DNA of 64,000 bases, from NCBI GenBank assembly GCA_964628035.1, contig CAZVPI010000011.1:1-64000 (forward strand). Reading direction: 5' to 3'. Below the pieces are notes generated by a model. It saw only the letters and a list, made by a program, of their open reading frames with translations, was not told the origin of the DNA and did no database searches. The first letter of the stretch is position 1. The number at the start of each line of letters is the position of its first letter. The translations under genes and the position numbers were made by a program. Shown piece after piece: positions 1-8,885 of the stretch. Source of the DNA: UBA2199 sp964628035. Lineage in GTDB: Bacteria; Acidobacteriota; Aminicenantia; UBA2199.

Positions 1-216
1 CAGGTCCTTGGGGATCACTTCGAGGATGTGCAGGTCGCCGAGCAGGTGGAAGCCGATCATCGAGGAGATGACGGCGGTGAGCATGAATTTCAGGATCTTG
101 AAATCCTTCAACAAGAGCATGCCCATCACGCGGGGATATTTCGTCACTCCGGTCCGCTGCAGGGCATAACCGAATACAAGGCCGATAGCCAACCCGATCA
201 ATGCCTTTATCAACAT
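1..216 (-). CDS. YeeE/YedE (DUF6691-type) half transporter, 3' end cut by window
   Basis: This is the first 72 codons of a minus-strand gene that runs off the left edge. The translation starts MLIKALIGLAIGLVFGYALQ and contains hydrophobic segments around residues 2-20 and 43-60, as in the short C-terminal partner of split YeeE/YedE transporters. Members of this family take up thiosulfate or related sulfur compounds through the inner membrane. The start lies one base after the stop of the upstream YeeE/YedE gene, so the two are surely co-translated and probably form one transporter. The family call rests on the partner gene and on the membrane pattern; the missing C-terminus prevents a stronger statement. 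Confidence 0.7.
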   Translation of the reverse strand, partial: MLIKALIGLAIGLVFGYALQRTGVTKYPRVMGMLLLKDFKILKFMLTAVISSMIGFHLLGDLHILEVIPKDL

Positions 217-217
217 G

Positions 218-760
218 TCAGACTCCTTTTTTCCTGAAGAGCAGCCTGGCGGCCGTCATGCCGCCGATGAAAAAACACATGCCGGCGACGATGCTGCCCA
301 GCGACAAATGCGCCCAGCCCTGCAGGATGTTGCCGGTGGTGCAGCCGGCGGCCAGCGCGGCCCCGAAGCCCAGGCAAATCCCGCCCAGCACGACGAAAAG
401 GAGCCTCTTTAAAACGCTGGGGCCCTGGAATTTGATCCAGGTCGCCGGAATGACTTCCACCCCATGGGTCGCGCTGAGCCTGGAGGCCAGAAAACCGCCC
501 AGGACCAGGCCGATCAGCAGGAAGAACTCGATGAACGAATCGGGCTTGGCCGCGATCCTCTTGAAATAGGGCAGGTCGGCCAAGCCGCCGAAGAGGCGGC
601 TGAACTTTTCGGCGACAGAGGCGAAGCCGCCGGTGATCCCGAATGGATACTTGCGGATCAATAAAACTTCAAAAACCCAATAACTGGCGACGGACAGGGC
701 CGAGACGATCAGCCCGCCCTTCAGCCAATGCCATTCTTTTTCGTTGCTCATTTCCATCAT
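218..760 (-). CDS. YeeE/YedE family thiosulfate-type transporter subunit
   Basis: A 180-residue inner-membrane protein. It has hydrophobic segments near residues 14-34, 78-95, 118-138 and 150-172, and carries the family motif GCTTGN with Cys140. In characterised YeeE proteins such membrane cysteines pass thiosulfate through the channel. At this length it is the larger half of a split transporter, the other half being the gene directly downstream. A divergent rhodanese and a TauE-type exporter on the other side of a 206-bp gap make a small sulfur-handling locus. The transported substrate is inferred from family and context. Confidence 0.8.
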   Translation of the reverse strand: MMEMSNEKEWHWLKGGLIVSALSVASYWVFEVLLIRKYPFGITGGFASVAEKFSRLFGGLADLPYFKRIAAKPDSFIEFFLLIGLVLGGFLASRLSATHGVEVIPATWIKFQGPSVLKRLLFVVLGGICLGFGAALAAGCTTGNILQGWAHLSLGSIVAGMCFFIGGMTAARLLFRKKGV

Positions 761-966
761 GCCCTCACTTGAGTTGGATTTGCCTGTTTTCTAAGCGGAC
801 GCCTGAAAGTCAGATCATAGCATGTTTTCATCCGCGGGCGCACGGATAGATATGACAAAATCTAATGTTTCCATTAAAATGCATGAATCCTGAGATATAA
901 TAAGGCTTGCTTCCCAGGTAATACCCTGGCGAGAAAAACGCCCAAAATGGCGCCAATGGAGGAAAA
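761..966. promoter_or_regulatory. Divergent intergenic region between sulfur genes
   Basis: This AT-rich gap separates the minus-strand YeeE genes from the plus-strand rhodanese gene and must hold both promoters. A TATAAT box at 896-901 points to the rhodanese gene and would give a leader of roughly 58 nt. Its -35 (TTAAAA at 874-879) is poor. For the other strand TATGAT (complement of 814-819) is a possible -10 with no recognisable -35. No operator-like palindrome stood out. Confidence 0.35.
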
Positions 967-1389
967 ATGAGCGAGCAGAAAAAATTTGAAAAAATCATGA
1001 AAAGCATGACCTTTGATTTCTTCGGCAGCGGCCAGCATAAGATCGAGATGGAATCGCTGCTGACAACCAAAGACGCGGTATTCCTGGACGTAAGATCCGC
1101 GGAAGAACAGGACTCCATTCACATCAAACTGCAGCATCATATCCGGGTGCTGTGGATCCCGATTGAAGAGATCCCCGACCGTTATGAAGAAATCCCGCGC
1201 GACGTGCCGGTCGGTGTATTTTGCTCGGCCGGCACCCGCTCCACCATCGTGTACTTCTATCTGCGCGCGCTGGGATATGAAAACGTGCGCATCGCCACCA
1301 GCAACTACGAGGCGCTCACGAACCTGATGCTTCCAGGCAAGCTGCACAAGGCGATCGCCGCCCGCAAGGCGCAAGGGGCCAAGGGGTAA
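967..1389 (+). CDS. Rhodanese-like sulfurtransferase
   Basis: A 140-residue single-domain rhodanese, predicted cytoplasmic because no signal peptide is visible. The motif LDVRSAEE at residues 40-47 and the active-site loop CSAGTR at 86-91, with Cys86 as the persulfide-carrying residue, define the family. Such proteins move sulfane sulfur from thiosulfate, polysulfide or persulfides to an acceptor. The start is supported by GGAGG four bases upstream. The next gene, a TauE-type exporter, begins six bases after the stop, and the divergent genes are YeeE transporters, so it probably handles imported thiosulfate sulfur. The donor and acceptor are not known. Confidence 0.88.
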   Translation: MSEQKKFEKIMKSMTFDFFGSGQHKIEMESLLTTKDAVFLDVRSAEEQDSIHIKLQHHIRVLWIPIEEIPDRYEEIPRDVPVGVFCSAGTRSTIVYFYLRALGYENVRIATSNYEALTNLMLPGKLHKAIAARKAQGAKG

Positions 1390-1394
1390 TCCGC

Positions 1395-2186
1395 ATGTCG
1401 ACTCCGACGGTCGTCGCCATCATCTTCGTGCTCACGGTCGTCATGATCATGAGCGGCCGCGGCGGCGGAAATTTTTACGTGGCGGCGCTCGTGCTCTCGG
1501 GCGTGGCCATGCACAAGGCCTCCACCACCAGCCAGTTCATCCTGCTGGCCGCGGCCCTGATGGGGGCGATCGTCTTCGGCAAGGCCCGGACGCTGTCGTG
1601 GCCGCTGGTGCTCTTCTTCGGCGGCGTGAACGCCTCGATGGCGTTTTTCGGGGGCTTCGTCGCCCACCACTTCGGCGGCACGACCCTGAAGATCGTATTG
1701 TCGGTTCTCCTCTTCATCGCCGGCGTGGCCATGCTGTTCCCGGAAAAACAGGCGCAGAAGGCCGCCGTCTCCCGCCTGGGTTTCTGGAACATCTCGGAGG
1801 GAGACCGCCACTATGTCATCAACCTGTGGCTGGCGGTGCCGCTGACCATGGCCACCGGCTTCTTTTCCGGCATGGTGGGGATCTCCGGTGGTTCTTTCCT
1901 GGTCCCGCTGATGGTGGTCGGCTGCGGCGTGCCGATGCGCACCGCCGTTGGCACCGCCAACGCCATGCTGGCGGCGACGGCGTTCACCGGATTCACAGGC
2001 AACGCCCTGCACGGGGGGTTCGATCCGGCCCTGGCCCTGCCCTGCGGGGCGGTGGCGATCGTCGGCGGCCTGATCGGTGGCAAGATCGCCCTCAAGACCA
2101 AGCCGAAAATCCTGAAAACCATTTCCGGCATCCTGACGATCGTCGCCGCGATCTTCATGCTGGCGAACGCCTTGTCGGGGAAATGA
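1395..2186 (+). CDS. TauE/SafE family sulfite/organosulfur exporter
   Basis: A 263-residue polytopic inner-membrane protein made of two related halves. Glycine-rich signatures occur near the N-terminus (SGRGGGNFYVAAL) and in the middle (GMVGISGGSFLVPLM), the hallmark of the TauE/SafE (DUF81) family. Family members export sulfite, sulfoacetate or other small anions. The gene follows the rhodanese gene by five bases and is likely in its operon, which suggests removal of sulfite made when thiosulfate is split. Around eight hydrophobic segments are visible. Confidence 0.85.
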   Translation: MSTPTVVAIIFVLTVVMIMSGRGGGNFYVAALVLSGVAMHKASTTSQFILLAAALMGAIVFGKARTLSWPLVLFFGGVNASMAFFGGFVAHHFGGTTLKIVLSVLLFIAGVAMLFPEKQAQKAAVSRLGFWNISEGDRHYVINLWLAVPLTMATGFFSGMVGISGGSFLVPLMVVGCGVPMRTAVGTANAMLAATAFTGFTGNALHGGFDPALALPCGAVAIVGGLIGGKIALKTKPKILKTISGILTIVAAIFMLANALSGK

Positions 2187-2259
2187 GTTCCCGCTGGTTG
2201 CCGGCGCCTGATTTCTCGTGAATCGCCAGCAGCAAATCCCGCTGAAAAAAGGGAAGTCC

Positions 2260-3666
2260 ATGAGATATCTCCATCCACCTTACAACCGGAACAGCATGTC
2301 CCCTTATGATATTCGTTTTCCGGCTTGCAAGTTTTGCCTTTTCATCATGCTGGCGCTGGGCTTCGGCCTGAATCCGCCGACCCTTCACGGCCAGAGCGGC
2401 GCCCCTGTCTGCAAGGCGGGAAAGAATGAGAATTCCGACCGAAGCGCACCCCTTTCCTTTGGCGGCAGCCTGAGGTTCCGTTTTGAGTCCTGCCAAAACT
2501 TCAACGGCAAGGATTATGGGAAGGACGGCGACGGTTTTCTTCTGGAGCGGCTCCGCCTGCACGCCGATTTGCGTCCAGCGAAAGGCCTGCGGATTTTTGC
2601 CGAGTTGCAGGATGCCCATGTCTGGGGAGCGAAATTCGGCGTGGACGACTTCAACGGCAGCAGCCCCTATGAAAACCCCCTGGATCTTCGACAACTTTTC
2701 CTGCAATGGGATCGCGTGGCGGGCACGCCCTGGGGCGTCAAATTGGGAAGGCAGGAGATCCACTTCGCTGACAACCGCATCTTCGGCCCGGGAGATTGGG
2801 GGAATGTGGGAAGCCACTTGTGGGATGCCGCTGTGGTTGACTATGACGGGGAACCTTTCCGGACGGATATTTTCTACGGCCGGCGGGTAAGATACGATTC
2901 TGCCGCCTGGAACTTTGACGACCGGCACTACAGCTACGACGTGGCCGGGATGTACATGGCCTGGAAGCGGTTGCCGGTTGCCTTGGACCTGTTCGCCGTC
3001 GCCAAGATGGGCCGTTCGTCAAGGCTCTGCGGCACTCAGGCAGTGGAGAGAGAACGCCGATTTACCGTTGGCTTTCGCCTGGAGGATCATCTCGGAGCCC
3101 ACGTCGATTACGGCGGCCTGATCGCTTTTCAGGGGGGCCGCTGGGGCCATGACCGCATCCGCACCCTCGCCGCCCACGCACGCCTGGGCTATGCTTTCCA
3201 CGGTCCATGGCAAGTACGGCTGGCGGCCGAATGGGCCTTTGGTTCGGGTGACCGGCAAGGGGATGACGGGGTCAGCGGTACCTGGGACGGCGTTTTTGGA
3301 TCGCGCGACAGGCTATACGGCCGCATGAACCTGATGACCTGGAGCAACCTGGTGGATTATCAGCTGACGCTGCAGGCAAAACCATGGACCAAGGTCGCCT
3401 TGCAGATCGATGGGCATTTCTTTTTCCTGGCGTCCCGTCGCGATGGCTGGTATTACAGCCCCAGCCGGGCCTTGCGCCATGAACCGACCGGAGGCGCCGG
3501 TTCTCGGCTCGGACAGGAGATCGACCTGACCGGCGAATGGCAAATCGCAAAAAAGTGGAACTTGCTTCTGATCGGCGGCTGCTTCGTGCCCGACGTGTTT
3601 ATTGAACGGACGGGTCCGGCCGGAATGGCGCACTGGACAACCCTGCAGGTTCTGCATAAATTTTAA
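2260..3666 (+). CDS. Putative outer-membrane porin (alginate-export-like beta barrel)
   Basis: About 468 residues. The N-terminus has a signal-peptide-like hydrophobic stretch (FCLFIMLALGFGL). It is followed by alternating amphipathic strands rich in aromatic residues and by a C-terminus ending in Phe (LQVLHKF), typical of outer-membrane barrels. Segments such as GGSLRFRFES, DLRPAKGLRIFAELQDA and GVKLGRQEI resemble the alginate-export porin family. The start is uncertain: GTG at 2218, ATG at 2260 (chosen, with AAGGGAAG upstream) and ATG at 2296 are in frame. It lies between the TauE-type exporter and arsC, so it may be a passage for an oxyanion, but the substrate cannot be read from the sequence. 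Confidence 0.65.
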   Translation: MRYLHPPYNRNSMSPYDIRFPACKFCLFIMLALGFGLNPPTLHGQSGAPVCKAGKNENSDRSAPLSFGGSLRFRFESCQNFNGKDYGKDGDGFLLERLRLHADLRPAKGLRIFAELQDAHVWGAKFGVDDFNGSSPYENPLDLRQLFLQWDRVAGTPWGVKLGRQEIHFADNRIFGPGDWGNVGSHLWDAAVVDYDGEPFRTDIFYGRRVRYDSAAWNFDDRHYSYDVAGMYMAWKRLPVALDLFAVAKMGRSSRLCGTQAVERERRFTVGFRLEDHLGAHVDYGGLIAFQGGRWGHDRIRTLAAHARLGYAFHGPWQVRLAAEWAFGSGDRQGDDGVSGTWDGVFGSRDRLYGRMNLMTWSNLVDYQLTLQAKPWTKVALQIDGHFFFLASRRDGWYYSPSRALRHEPTGGAGSRLGQEIDLTGEWQIAKKWNLLLIGGCFVPDVFIERTGPAGMAHWTTLQVLHKF

Positions 3667-3708
3667 ATTGCCTGACTGAACAACGATTAAAGCTCCGGGA
3701 GGGACGGT

Positions 3709-4122
3709 ATGATGCTCAAGAAAAAAGTCTTGTTCCTATGCACCCACAACTCCGCCCGTTCCCAGATGGCCGAGGGGCTGCTGAATCACTTTTATGGAGA
3801 CCGCTATCAAGCTTTCTCGGCGGGCACCGAACCGGGAGCCGTCCGCCCCCTGGCCGTCCAGGCCATGGCCGAGATCGGCATCGACATCTCCAGCCAGCAT
3901 TCCAAGCACGCGCGGGAATTCGTCGGCAGCGACATCGACCTGGTGGTTACCGTCTGCGACAACGCCCGCGAATCGTGCCCGTTCTTTCCTGGCGCCAAGG
4001 AAAAACGGCATGAAAGCTTCCCCGACCCGGCAGCCGTCGAGGGCAGTGAGGAAGAAAAATTGGCGGCATTCCGTTCCACTCGCGACGCCATCCGCGCGTG
4101 GCTGGAGAAGGAGTTCGCCTGA
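3709..4122 (+). CDS. arsC: Arsenate reductase, thioredoxin-coupled (low-MW phosphatase fold)
   Basis: A 137-residue cytoplasmic enzyme that reduces arsenate to arsenite using a cascade of three cysteines and thioredoxin. The P-loop CTHNSAR (Cys11, Arg17) and the second pair, Cys83 and Cys90 in VCDNARESCPFF, match the nucleophile and relay cysteines of the Staphylococcus/Bacillus ArsC type. The strong ribosome site GGGAGGG lies five bases upstream of ATG ATG. It stands alone after the porin gene. Its product arsenite would be the substrate of the ACR3 pump and ArsM encoded further along the window. Confidence 0.94.
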   Translation: MMLKKKVLFLCTHNSARSQMAEGLLNHFYGDRYQAFSAGTEPGAVRPLAVQAMAEIGIDISSQHSKHAREFVGSDIDLVVTVCDNARESCPFFPGAKEKRHESFPDPAAVEGSEEEKLAAFRSTRDAIRAWLEKEFA

Positions 4123-4191
4123 AAGGAAGTCCGCCTGCGCCGGGCGGTCAGAAAACCGGGAAGCCGCCGCCAGAATGCAGGGCCGGTTGTC

Positions 4192-4869
4192 TCACTCGGC
4201 CTGGGCTTCCAGGCGGATGAATGCGTAGGGCTGCTGAATGTCGTTGGTGCGGATCTTGATCATGGCGCTGCGGTTTCCCCTGGCGAACGGGACAAAGCGC
4301 AGGACGATCTCGCGGCTCTGCCCGGGCGGCACGATGTCGGTCCTGAATTCCAGCGTGACCTCGGGGCCATGGCTGACCTCCAGGACGCGCAGGTCCAGGG
4401 TTCCGGTGTTGCTCAACTTGAACTTGCGCACCTGGGCCTTGCCCACGCGGATGGTGCCGAACGGGACGTCGTTTGGCTCGAGAAGCGCCCGGGCGAAATC
4501 CTTGAGGATGACCACGCCGCGCAGGAGCAACTGCAAATCGGCCCGTGCGCCGTCGTTGCTCACCACGTTGATGGTTTTGACCACGCGGCCGCTGTAGCCG
4601 CTGGTGTTGAACTTGGCCACGATCGTCCCTTTCTCTCCGGGCCGGTACTCCTTTTTCTTCAGGTCGGTGGTGGTGCAGCCGCAACCGGGGACGATCCTCT
4701 TAATGACCAGGACTTCGTCGCCGGCGTTCTCGAATTCAAACACGATGTCCAGGGTCTTGCCGGCATTCGCCTGGCCGAAATCCACCTCCAGGCTCTTGAA
4801 CTTGATCACCGGACCGGCCGGCAGAATCGCAGGCAGCAACAGAAAAAAGACGACAAGGGCTTGCTTCAT
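4192..4869 (-). CDS. DUF1573 domain exported protein
   Basis: About 225 residues, starting with a signal peptide (MKQALVVFFLLLPAILPAG). The first domain has the DUF1573 pattern: FDFGQ-like DFGQANAGKT at about residues 30-38, EFENAG at 45-50 and PGCGCTT with Cys63 and Cys65. A second immunoglobulin-like beta domain follows (about residues 110-225). DUF1573 proteins are ASPM/SPD-2/Hydin-like folds found in the cell envelope; their biochemical role is unknown. ATG at 4869 is preferred over GTG at 4875 because GGAG then sits seven bases upstream. It converges with arsC. Confidence 0.8.
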   Translation of the reverse strand: MKQALVVFFLLLPAILPAGPVIKFKSLEVDFGQANAGKTLDIVFEFENAGDEVLVIKRIVPGCGCTTTDLKKKEYRPGEKGTIVAKFNTSGYSGRVVKTINVVSNDGARADLQLLLRGVVILKDFARALLEPNDVPFGTIRVGKAQVRKFKLSNTGTLDLRVLEVSHGPEVTLEFRTDIVPPGQSREIVLRFVPFARGNRSAMIKIRTNDIQQPYAFIRLEAQAE

Positions 4870-4989
4870 TTCCACTCTCCAAGAGGCATGCTATCTTTCA
4901 TGGACATATCCTGCATGGTATGGTAATAGAGGGCGCGGAAAAATCCAAGACGCCTGCACCATCCTGCGGGATGCAGCCGGGACCTGGCC

Positions 4990-5769
4990 TCAAGGCTTGA
5001 TTTTGGCATGAAGGGCTTCCAGGCGCTGACGAAATTTGGCACGGATTTCCTGCTCATCGTCCTTCAGAGGACGCACGGGAATCAGATCCATCACCTCCAC
5101 CGCCTTCAAGCCGGAATGAAAATAGGTTTTCTCGGCACCGGTGACCATCGCTGAAAGCGCCGCACGCGCTTCCCCAGGCTTCAGACCCAGTCGTTCCCCT
5201 ATGCTCTCCAATTCCTGCCACTGGAACCAGAAATAAGTCGGCCCCATGGCCGCCAGGACGGCATACGCCTCAAGGCTCTCCTCGGCCACGACAGGGACTT
5301 CGCCCAGGGGGGAAAGCAATTCCAGCAAGGATTCCCGGTCATCCTTGCCCAGACCTCCGCTGAAGGCGATGGGATTGTAGCCGGAATTGACGACGGCCGG
5401 GGCGTTAGGGATCATGCGCGCGATACGCGCAAAGCCGCCCAGCATGCCGGAAATCTGCGCCATGCTGACCTTGGGCGCCAGGGAAACAATGATCGTTTTG
5501 GCAGCCAGGCTGACTTTGATTTCCTCCAATACCGCCGGAAGGGCCGGCGGATGCAGGGCCAGGAAAACGATTTCTGCCTTGGCCACGCGGGAGTTATCAC
5601 CGACTGTAAGATGGAAGGTGGGACATTTCGCCTGCAAAGCGGAGATGTTCTCCAACTGGGCATCGCTGACGATGATCTCAGCGAAGGCCAGTCCTTTTCT
5701 CTGGAATCCTCCGAGGATGATACGCGTAACCCGGCCGGCGCCAATAAATCCCAATGGTTTTCCTTTCAT
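4990..5769 (-). CDS. ProC-like pyrroline-5-carboxylate reductase family dehydrogenase
   Basis: About 259 residues. The N-terminal Rossmann fold is clear (GFIGAGRVTRIILGG at residues 6-20). The C-terminal dimerisation region keeps GPTYFWFQW and GLKPGEARAAL, which correspond to the GPAYVF and GL-x-R blocks of ProC. The ProC signature with SPGGTT is missing; the matching part reads HSGLKAVEVMD. It is therefore a divergent member and may not act on pyrroline-5-carboxylate. GGAGGAGG five to eight bases upstream fixes the start at 5769. The gene follows the RND pump gene by 14 bp and is the last gene of that operon, an odd partner for an efflux system. Confidence 0.7.
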   Translation of the reverse strand: MKGKPLGFIGAGRVTRIILGGFQRKGLAFAEIIVSDAQLENISALQAKCPTFHLTVGDNSRVAKAEIVFLALHPPALPAVLEEIKVSLAAKTIIVSLAPKVSMAQISGMLGGFARIARMIPNAPAVVNSGYNPIAFSGGLGKDDRESLLELLSPLGEVPVVAEESLEAYAVLAAMGPTYFWFQWQELESIGERLGLKPGEARAALSAMVTGAEKTYFHSGLKAVEVMDLIPVRPLKDDEQEIRAKFRQRLEALHAKIKP

Positions 5770-5783
5770 ATCCCTCCTCCTTG

Positions 5784-8700
5784 TCACCGCTCATCCGCTG
5801 ATACACCGGGGCCGCCGCCAGCGGTAAGTCCCCCCTGGACGCGGCCCGGCAGGACCCGGTAGGCGCAGGGCAGGAAAGCCAGGGTCATGAACAGGCTGAA
5901 GACCAGCCCGCCGATGACGGCCACGGCCATGGGTACCAGCATGTCCCCGCCCTCGCCGATGTTCAGCGACAGCGGCAGCAGCCCGAAGATGCTGGTGGTC
6001 AGGGTCATCAGGATCGGGCGCAGCCGGGCGGTGGCGGCTTCGACGATCGCCTCCTGCAACGGCTTCCCCTGGGCGCGGAGCTCGTTGATGAACTGGACCA
6101 GGACCACGCCGTGGTTGACCTCGTTGCCGGCCAGGATGACCACGCCGATCAGCACCGTGGCGCCGATGGCCAGGTTGGCCAGCAACAGGGCTACCGCCAT
6201 GCCGATCAGCGTCAGGGGGACACGGACCATGATCAGGAAGGGCTGGACGAACGACTCGAACTGGATGGCCAGGACCACGTAGGCGAAGAACAGGGCGAAG
6301 AAGAGCACCAGGCCCAGGCTGCGCTGGTTTTCGGCCATCATCTGCGCCTGGCCGCCGAAGCCGATCTCCACGCCGGCGGGGAGCGCCAGCGCTTCGATCG
6401 TCTCCCGCGTTCGCTCGGTGGCTTTGCCGACGCTCACTCCCGCCGAATCGGCACGGATGATGACTTCCTTGATTTGATCCTCGCGGACGATCTCCACCGG
6501 GCCCGTGGCCCGCTCGACCACGGCCACATCGCGCAGCAGCAGCGGCGTGCCGCCGCGCTGGGCGATCACCAGCCCCTCCAGGTCCTCCTTGCCGACGATG
6601 CGGCTCTCGGGGATCATGACGCGGATGGGGTAGTACTCGCTGCCCTCGCGATACTGGGTCGCCACCTCGCCGCGCACCAGGTTGCGCAGGGTCAGGGCCA
6701 CGTCATGCACTTCGACGCCCAGGGCCGAGGCTTGCGCCCGGTCGACGAAGACCCGGTATTCGGGCTTGGTCAGGTCCATCGACAGGCTGACGTTGCCCAC
6801 TCCCGGCGTGCCGCGCAGCGTCTCGGCCGCGTCGCGGGCGAAGGCGAACAGGGTAGGGATATCGTCGCCCTTCACCTTGACTTCGATCTCCTGCGTGCCG
6901 ATCTGGCGGATGCCCTTGGTCTTCATCTGCATGACGTTGATACGGCCGCCCGGGGACGGCACCTGGCGGACCAGCGGCATGATCTTTGTCACGAATTGCG
7001 CCGTGGATAATTTTCGCCGGGTCTTGGGAACCAACTGGATATCCACCTCTCCTTCATAGGCGATCTCGAGCGTGGCCAGGCCCCAGACCCGGCCTCCGGC
7101 CAGGCTGAACACGCTGGCGATTTCGGGCAATTCCCGGACCTTTTCCTCGATAGCGGCCAGGATACGGTCCATCTCGCCCACCGCGGTCCCGGCCGGCATG
7201 ATCACCTTGACCATCACCCGGCCGTCATCCACCTTGGGCAGGAGCTCCGAGCCCACCTGGCTGAGCAAAAAAAGGCTCGCGACAAAAAGGAGCAACGTGA
7301 CGCCGATCACCAGCCAGGGCACCGCAAGCAGGCGCTGGAGCCAGCCGCGATACGAGGCGGTCAGGCGCTGCATGGCCCGTTCCACGGCAACGGCGCCCCG
7401 CTGCCCCGTCCGCTGGACGCCGAACAGGCGGGCGGCGGCCGGGGTCACGGTCAGGGCCACAACCAGGGAGAGAACCAGGATGCCGGCCACGACAAAAACG
7501 AGCTCACGGAAAAGGAGCGCCGTCAATCCCGGCACGATCAGGAAGGGGAGGAAAAGCGACAGGAAGGTCAGGGTGGCGGCCAGCACCGCGCCGGCGACCT
7601 GCTCGGCGCCCTGCAACGGGGCGGCGGCTCCGGCCCCCTCCTCGGCCCGGCGCGTGATGTTCTCCACCACCACGATCGAGTTGTCGATGACCACCCCCAT
7701 GGCCACCACCAGGCCGCCAAGGGAGAAGATGTTCAGGGAGAAGCCGGCCATCTGCATGAGAAAAAAGTTCGCCAGCACGGTGAGGGCGAGGGCGACAAGC
7801 ATGACGGCCACCTGGCGGAAGCGGCCCAGGAACGAATAGACGACGAGGATGACCAGGATGGCGGCGATCCAGGCCGCGTCGCGGACACTGGTGATGGCGG
7901 CCAGGATATAGTCGGCCTGGTTCTCGACCACGCCGAACTCGATGTCGGCGGGGATGAGGGCGCGCAATTCCTGCAGCCGCCGGTTCACCGCGCGCGAAAC
8001 GTCTACGGTGTTGGCCTCAGCCTGCTTGAGCACGGCCAGCTTGACGCAGGGATTGCCATTGAAGCGGGTGATGATCCGCGCCTCCTCGTGCCCCTCTTCG
8101 ACGCTGGCCAAGTCGCGCACGTAGACGATCCGGCCGTTGCGGTCGCGGGCGACGGCCACGTTGCGGATCTCGTCCAGGCTTTCGAATTCACCCATGGTGC
8201 GGGCGATGATCTCGCGCGTCTCCACGGTGACCCGGCCGGCGAACGTCTCCAGGTTCGCCAGCTGCAGCGCCTTGCCGACCTGGTCCGGGGTCACGCCCAT
8301 GCCGCGCAGCGCGTCGGGATCGAGATGGACGCGGATCTCCCGCCGCAGGCCGCCGACGATCTCCACACCGGCCGTGCCCTCGACGACCGTCAGGCGGTCC
8401 TGCAGCCAGTTGTCGGCCCAGTCGCGCAGCCAGACCAGGCTGCGCTCCGGCGAGGAGATCGTCACCTCCATGACGGGCAGCTGCGAGGGGTCGGCCTTCA
8501 TGATGATCGGCGGCTCCATATCCCGGGGCAGCTGCCGGGTGATGCGGCCGTAGGCGGCCATCACGTCCTGGTAGGCGATGTCGACATTGGTGCCGTAGCG
8601 AAAATTCACCAGCAGCGTGTACATGCCCTCGGTGATCGTCGCTTCCAGGTAGTCGAGGCGGTCGATGGTGGCCATCACCCGCTCGATGGGGTCGGCGATG

Positions 8701-8885
8701 TTGGTGTCGATCTCTTCGGGCGTTGCCCCGCGCCAATAGACGTGGATCTTGACCATCGGGTAGGTGATCTCGGGAAGGTAATCGACCTGCAAAGCCAGGA
8801 AGCCGTAGACGCCCATCACGAAAACCGCAATCGCCAGGACGGAGACCGCCACCGGCCGCGACAGGGAAGTCCGCGTGATCTTCAT
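5784..8885 (-). CDS. RND family efflux pump, inner-membrane permease
   Basis: A 1033-residue permease of the AcrB/MexB type. The order is one N-terminal membrane helix (residues 10-30), a large periplasmic loop, helices 2-6, a soluble linker, helix 7, a second periplasmic loop and helices 8-12. The helix 4 segment reads VVIDNSIVVVENITRR, so one proton-relay Asp is present where AcrB has two. Overlap of its ATG with the stop of the adaptor gene (TGATG at 8883-8887) shows translational coupling. The operon starts with an ArsR-family regulator, which points to a metal, metalloid or thiol-reactive substrate. The sequence alone does not identify it. Confidence 0.93.
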   Translation of the reverse strand: MKITRTSLSRPVAVSVLAIAVFVMGVYGFLALQVDYLPEITYPMVKIHVYWRGATPEEIDTNIADPIERVMATIDRLDYLEATITEGMYTLLVNFRYGTNVDIAYQDVMAAYGRITRQLPRDMEPPIIMKADPSQLPVMEVTISSPERSLVWLRDWADNWLQDRLTVVEGTAGVEIVGGLRREIRVHLDPDALRGMGVTPDQVGKALQLANLETFAGRVTVETREIIARTMGEFESLDEIRNVAVARDRNGRIVYVRDLASVEEGHEEARIITRFNGNPCVKLAVLKQAEANTVDVSRAVNRRLQELRALIPADIEFGVVENQADYILAAITSVRDAAWIAAILVILVVYSFLGRFRQVAVMLVALALTVLANFFLMQMAGFSLNIFSLGGLVVAMGVVIDNSIVVVENITRRAEEGAGAAAPLQGAEQVAGAVLAATLTFLSLFLPFLIVPGLTALLFRELVFVVAGILVLSLVVALTVTPAAARLFGVQRTGQRGAVAVERAMQRLTASYRGWLQRLLAVPWLVIGVTLLLFVASLFLLSQVGSELLPKVDDGRVMVKVIMPAGTAVGEMDRILAAIEEKVRELPEIASVFSLAGGRVWGLATLEIAYEGEVDIQLVPKTRRKLSTAQFVTKIMPLVRQVPSPGGRINVMQMKTKGIRQIGTQEIEVKVKGDDIPTLFAFARDAAETLRGTPGVGNVSLSMDLTKPEYRVFVDRAQASALGVEVHDVALTLRNLVRGEVATQYREGSEYYPIRVMIPESRIVGKEDLEGLVIAQRGGTPLLLRDVAVVERATGPVEIVREDQIKEVIIRADSAGVSVGKATERTRETIEALALPAGVEIGFGGQAQMMAENQRSLGLVLFFALFFAYVVLAIQFESFVQPFLIMVRVPLTLIGMAVALLLANLAIGATVLIGVVILAGNEVNHGVVLVQFINELRAQGKPLQEAIVEAATARLRPILMTLTTSIFGLLPLSLNIGEGGDMLVPMAVAVIGGLVFSLFMTLAFLPCAYRVLPGRVQGGLTAGGGPGVSADER

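Noticed and set aside
4990..5769. Firm annotation as proC
   Set aside because: The SPGGTT signature of pyrroline-5-carboxylate reductase is absent and the gene sits in an efflux operon.
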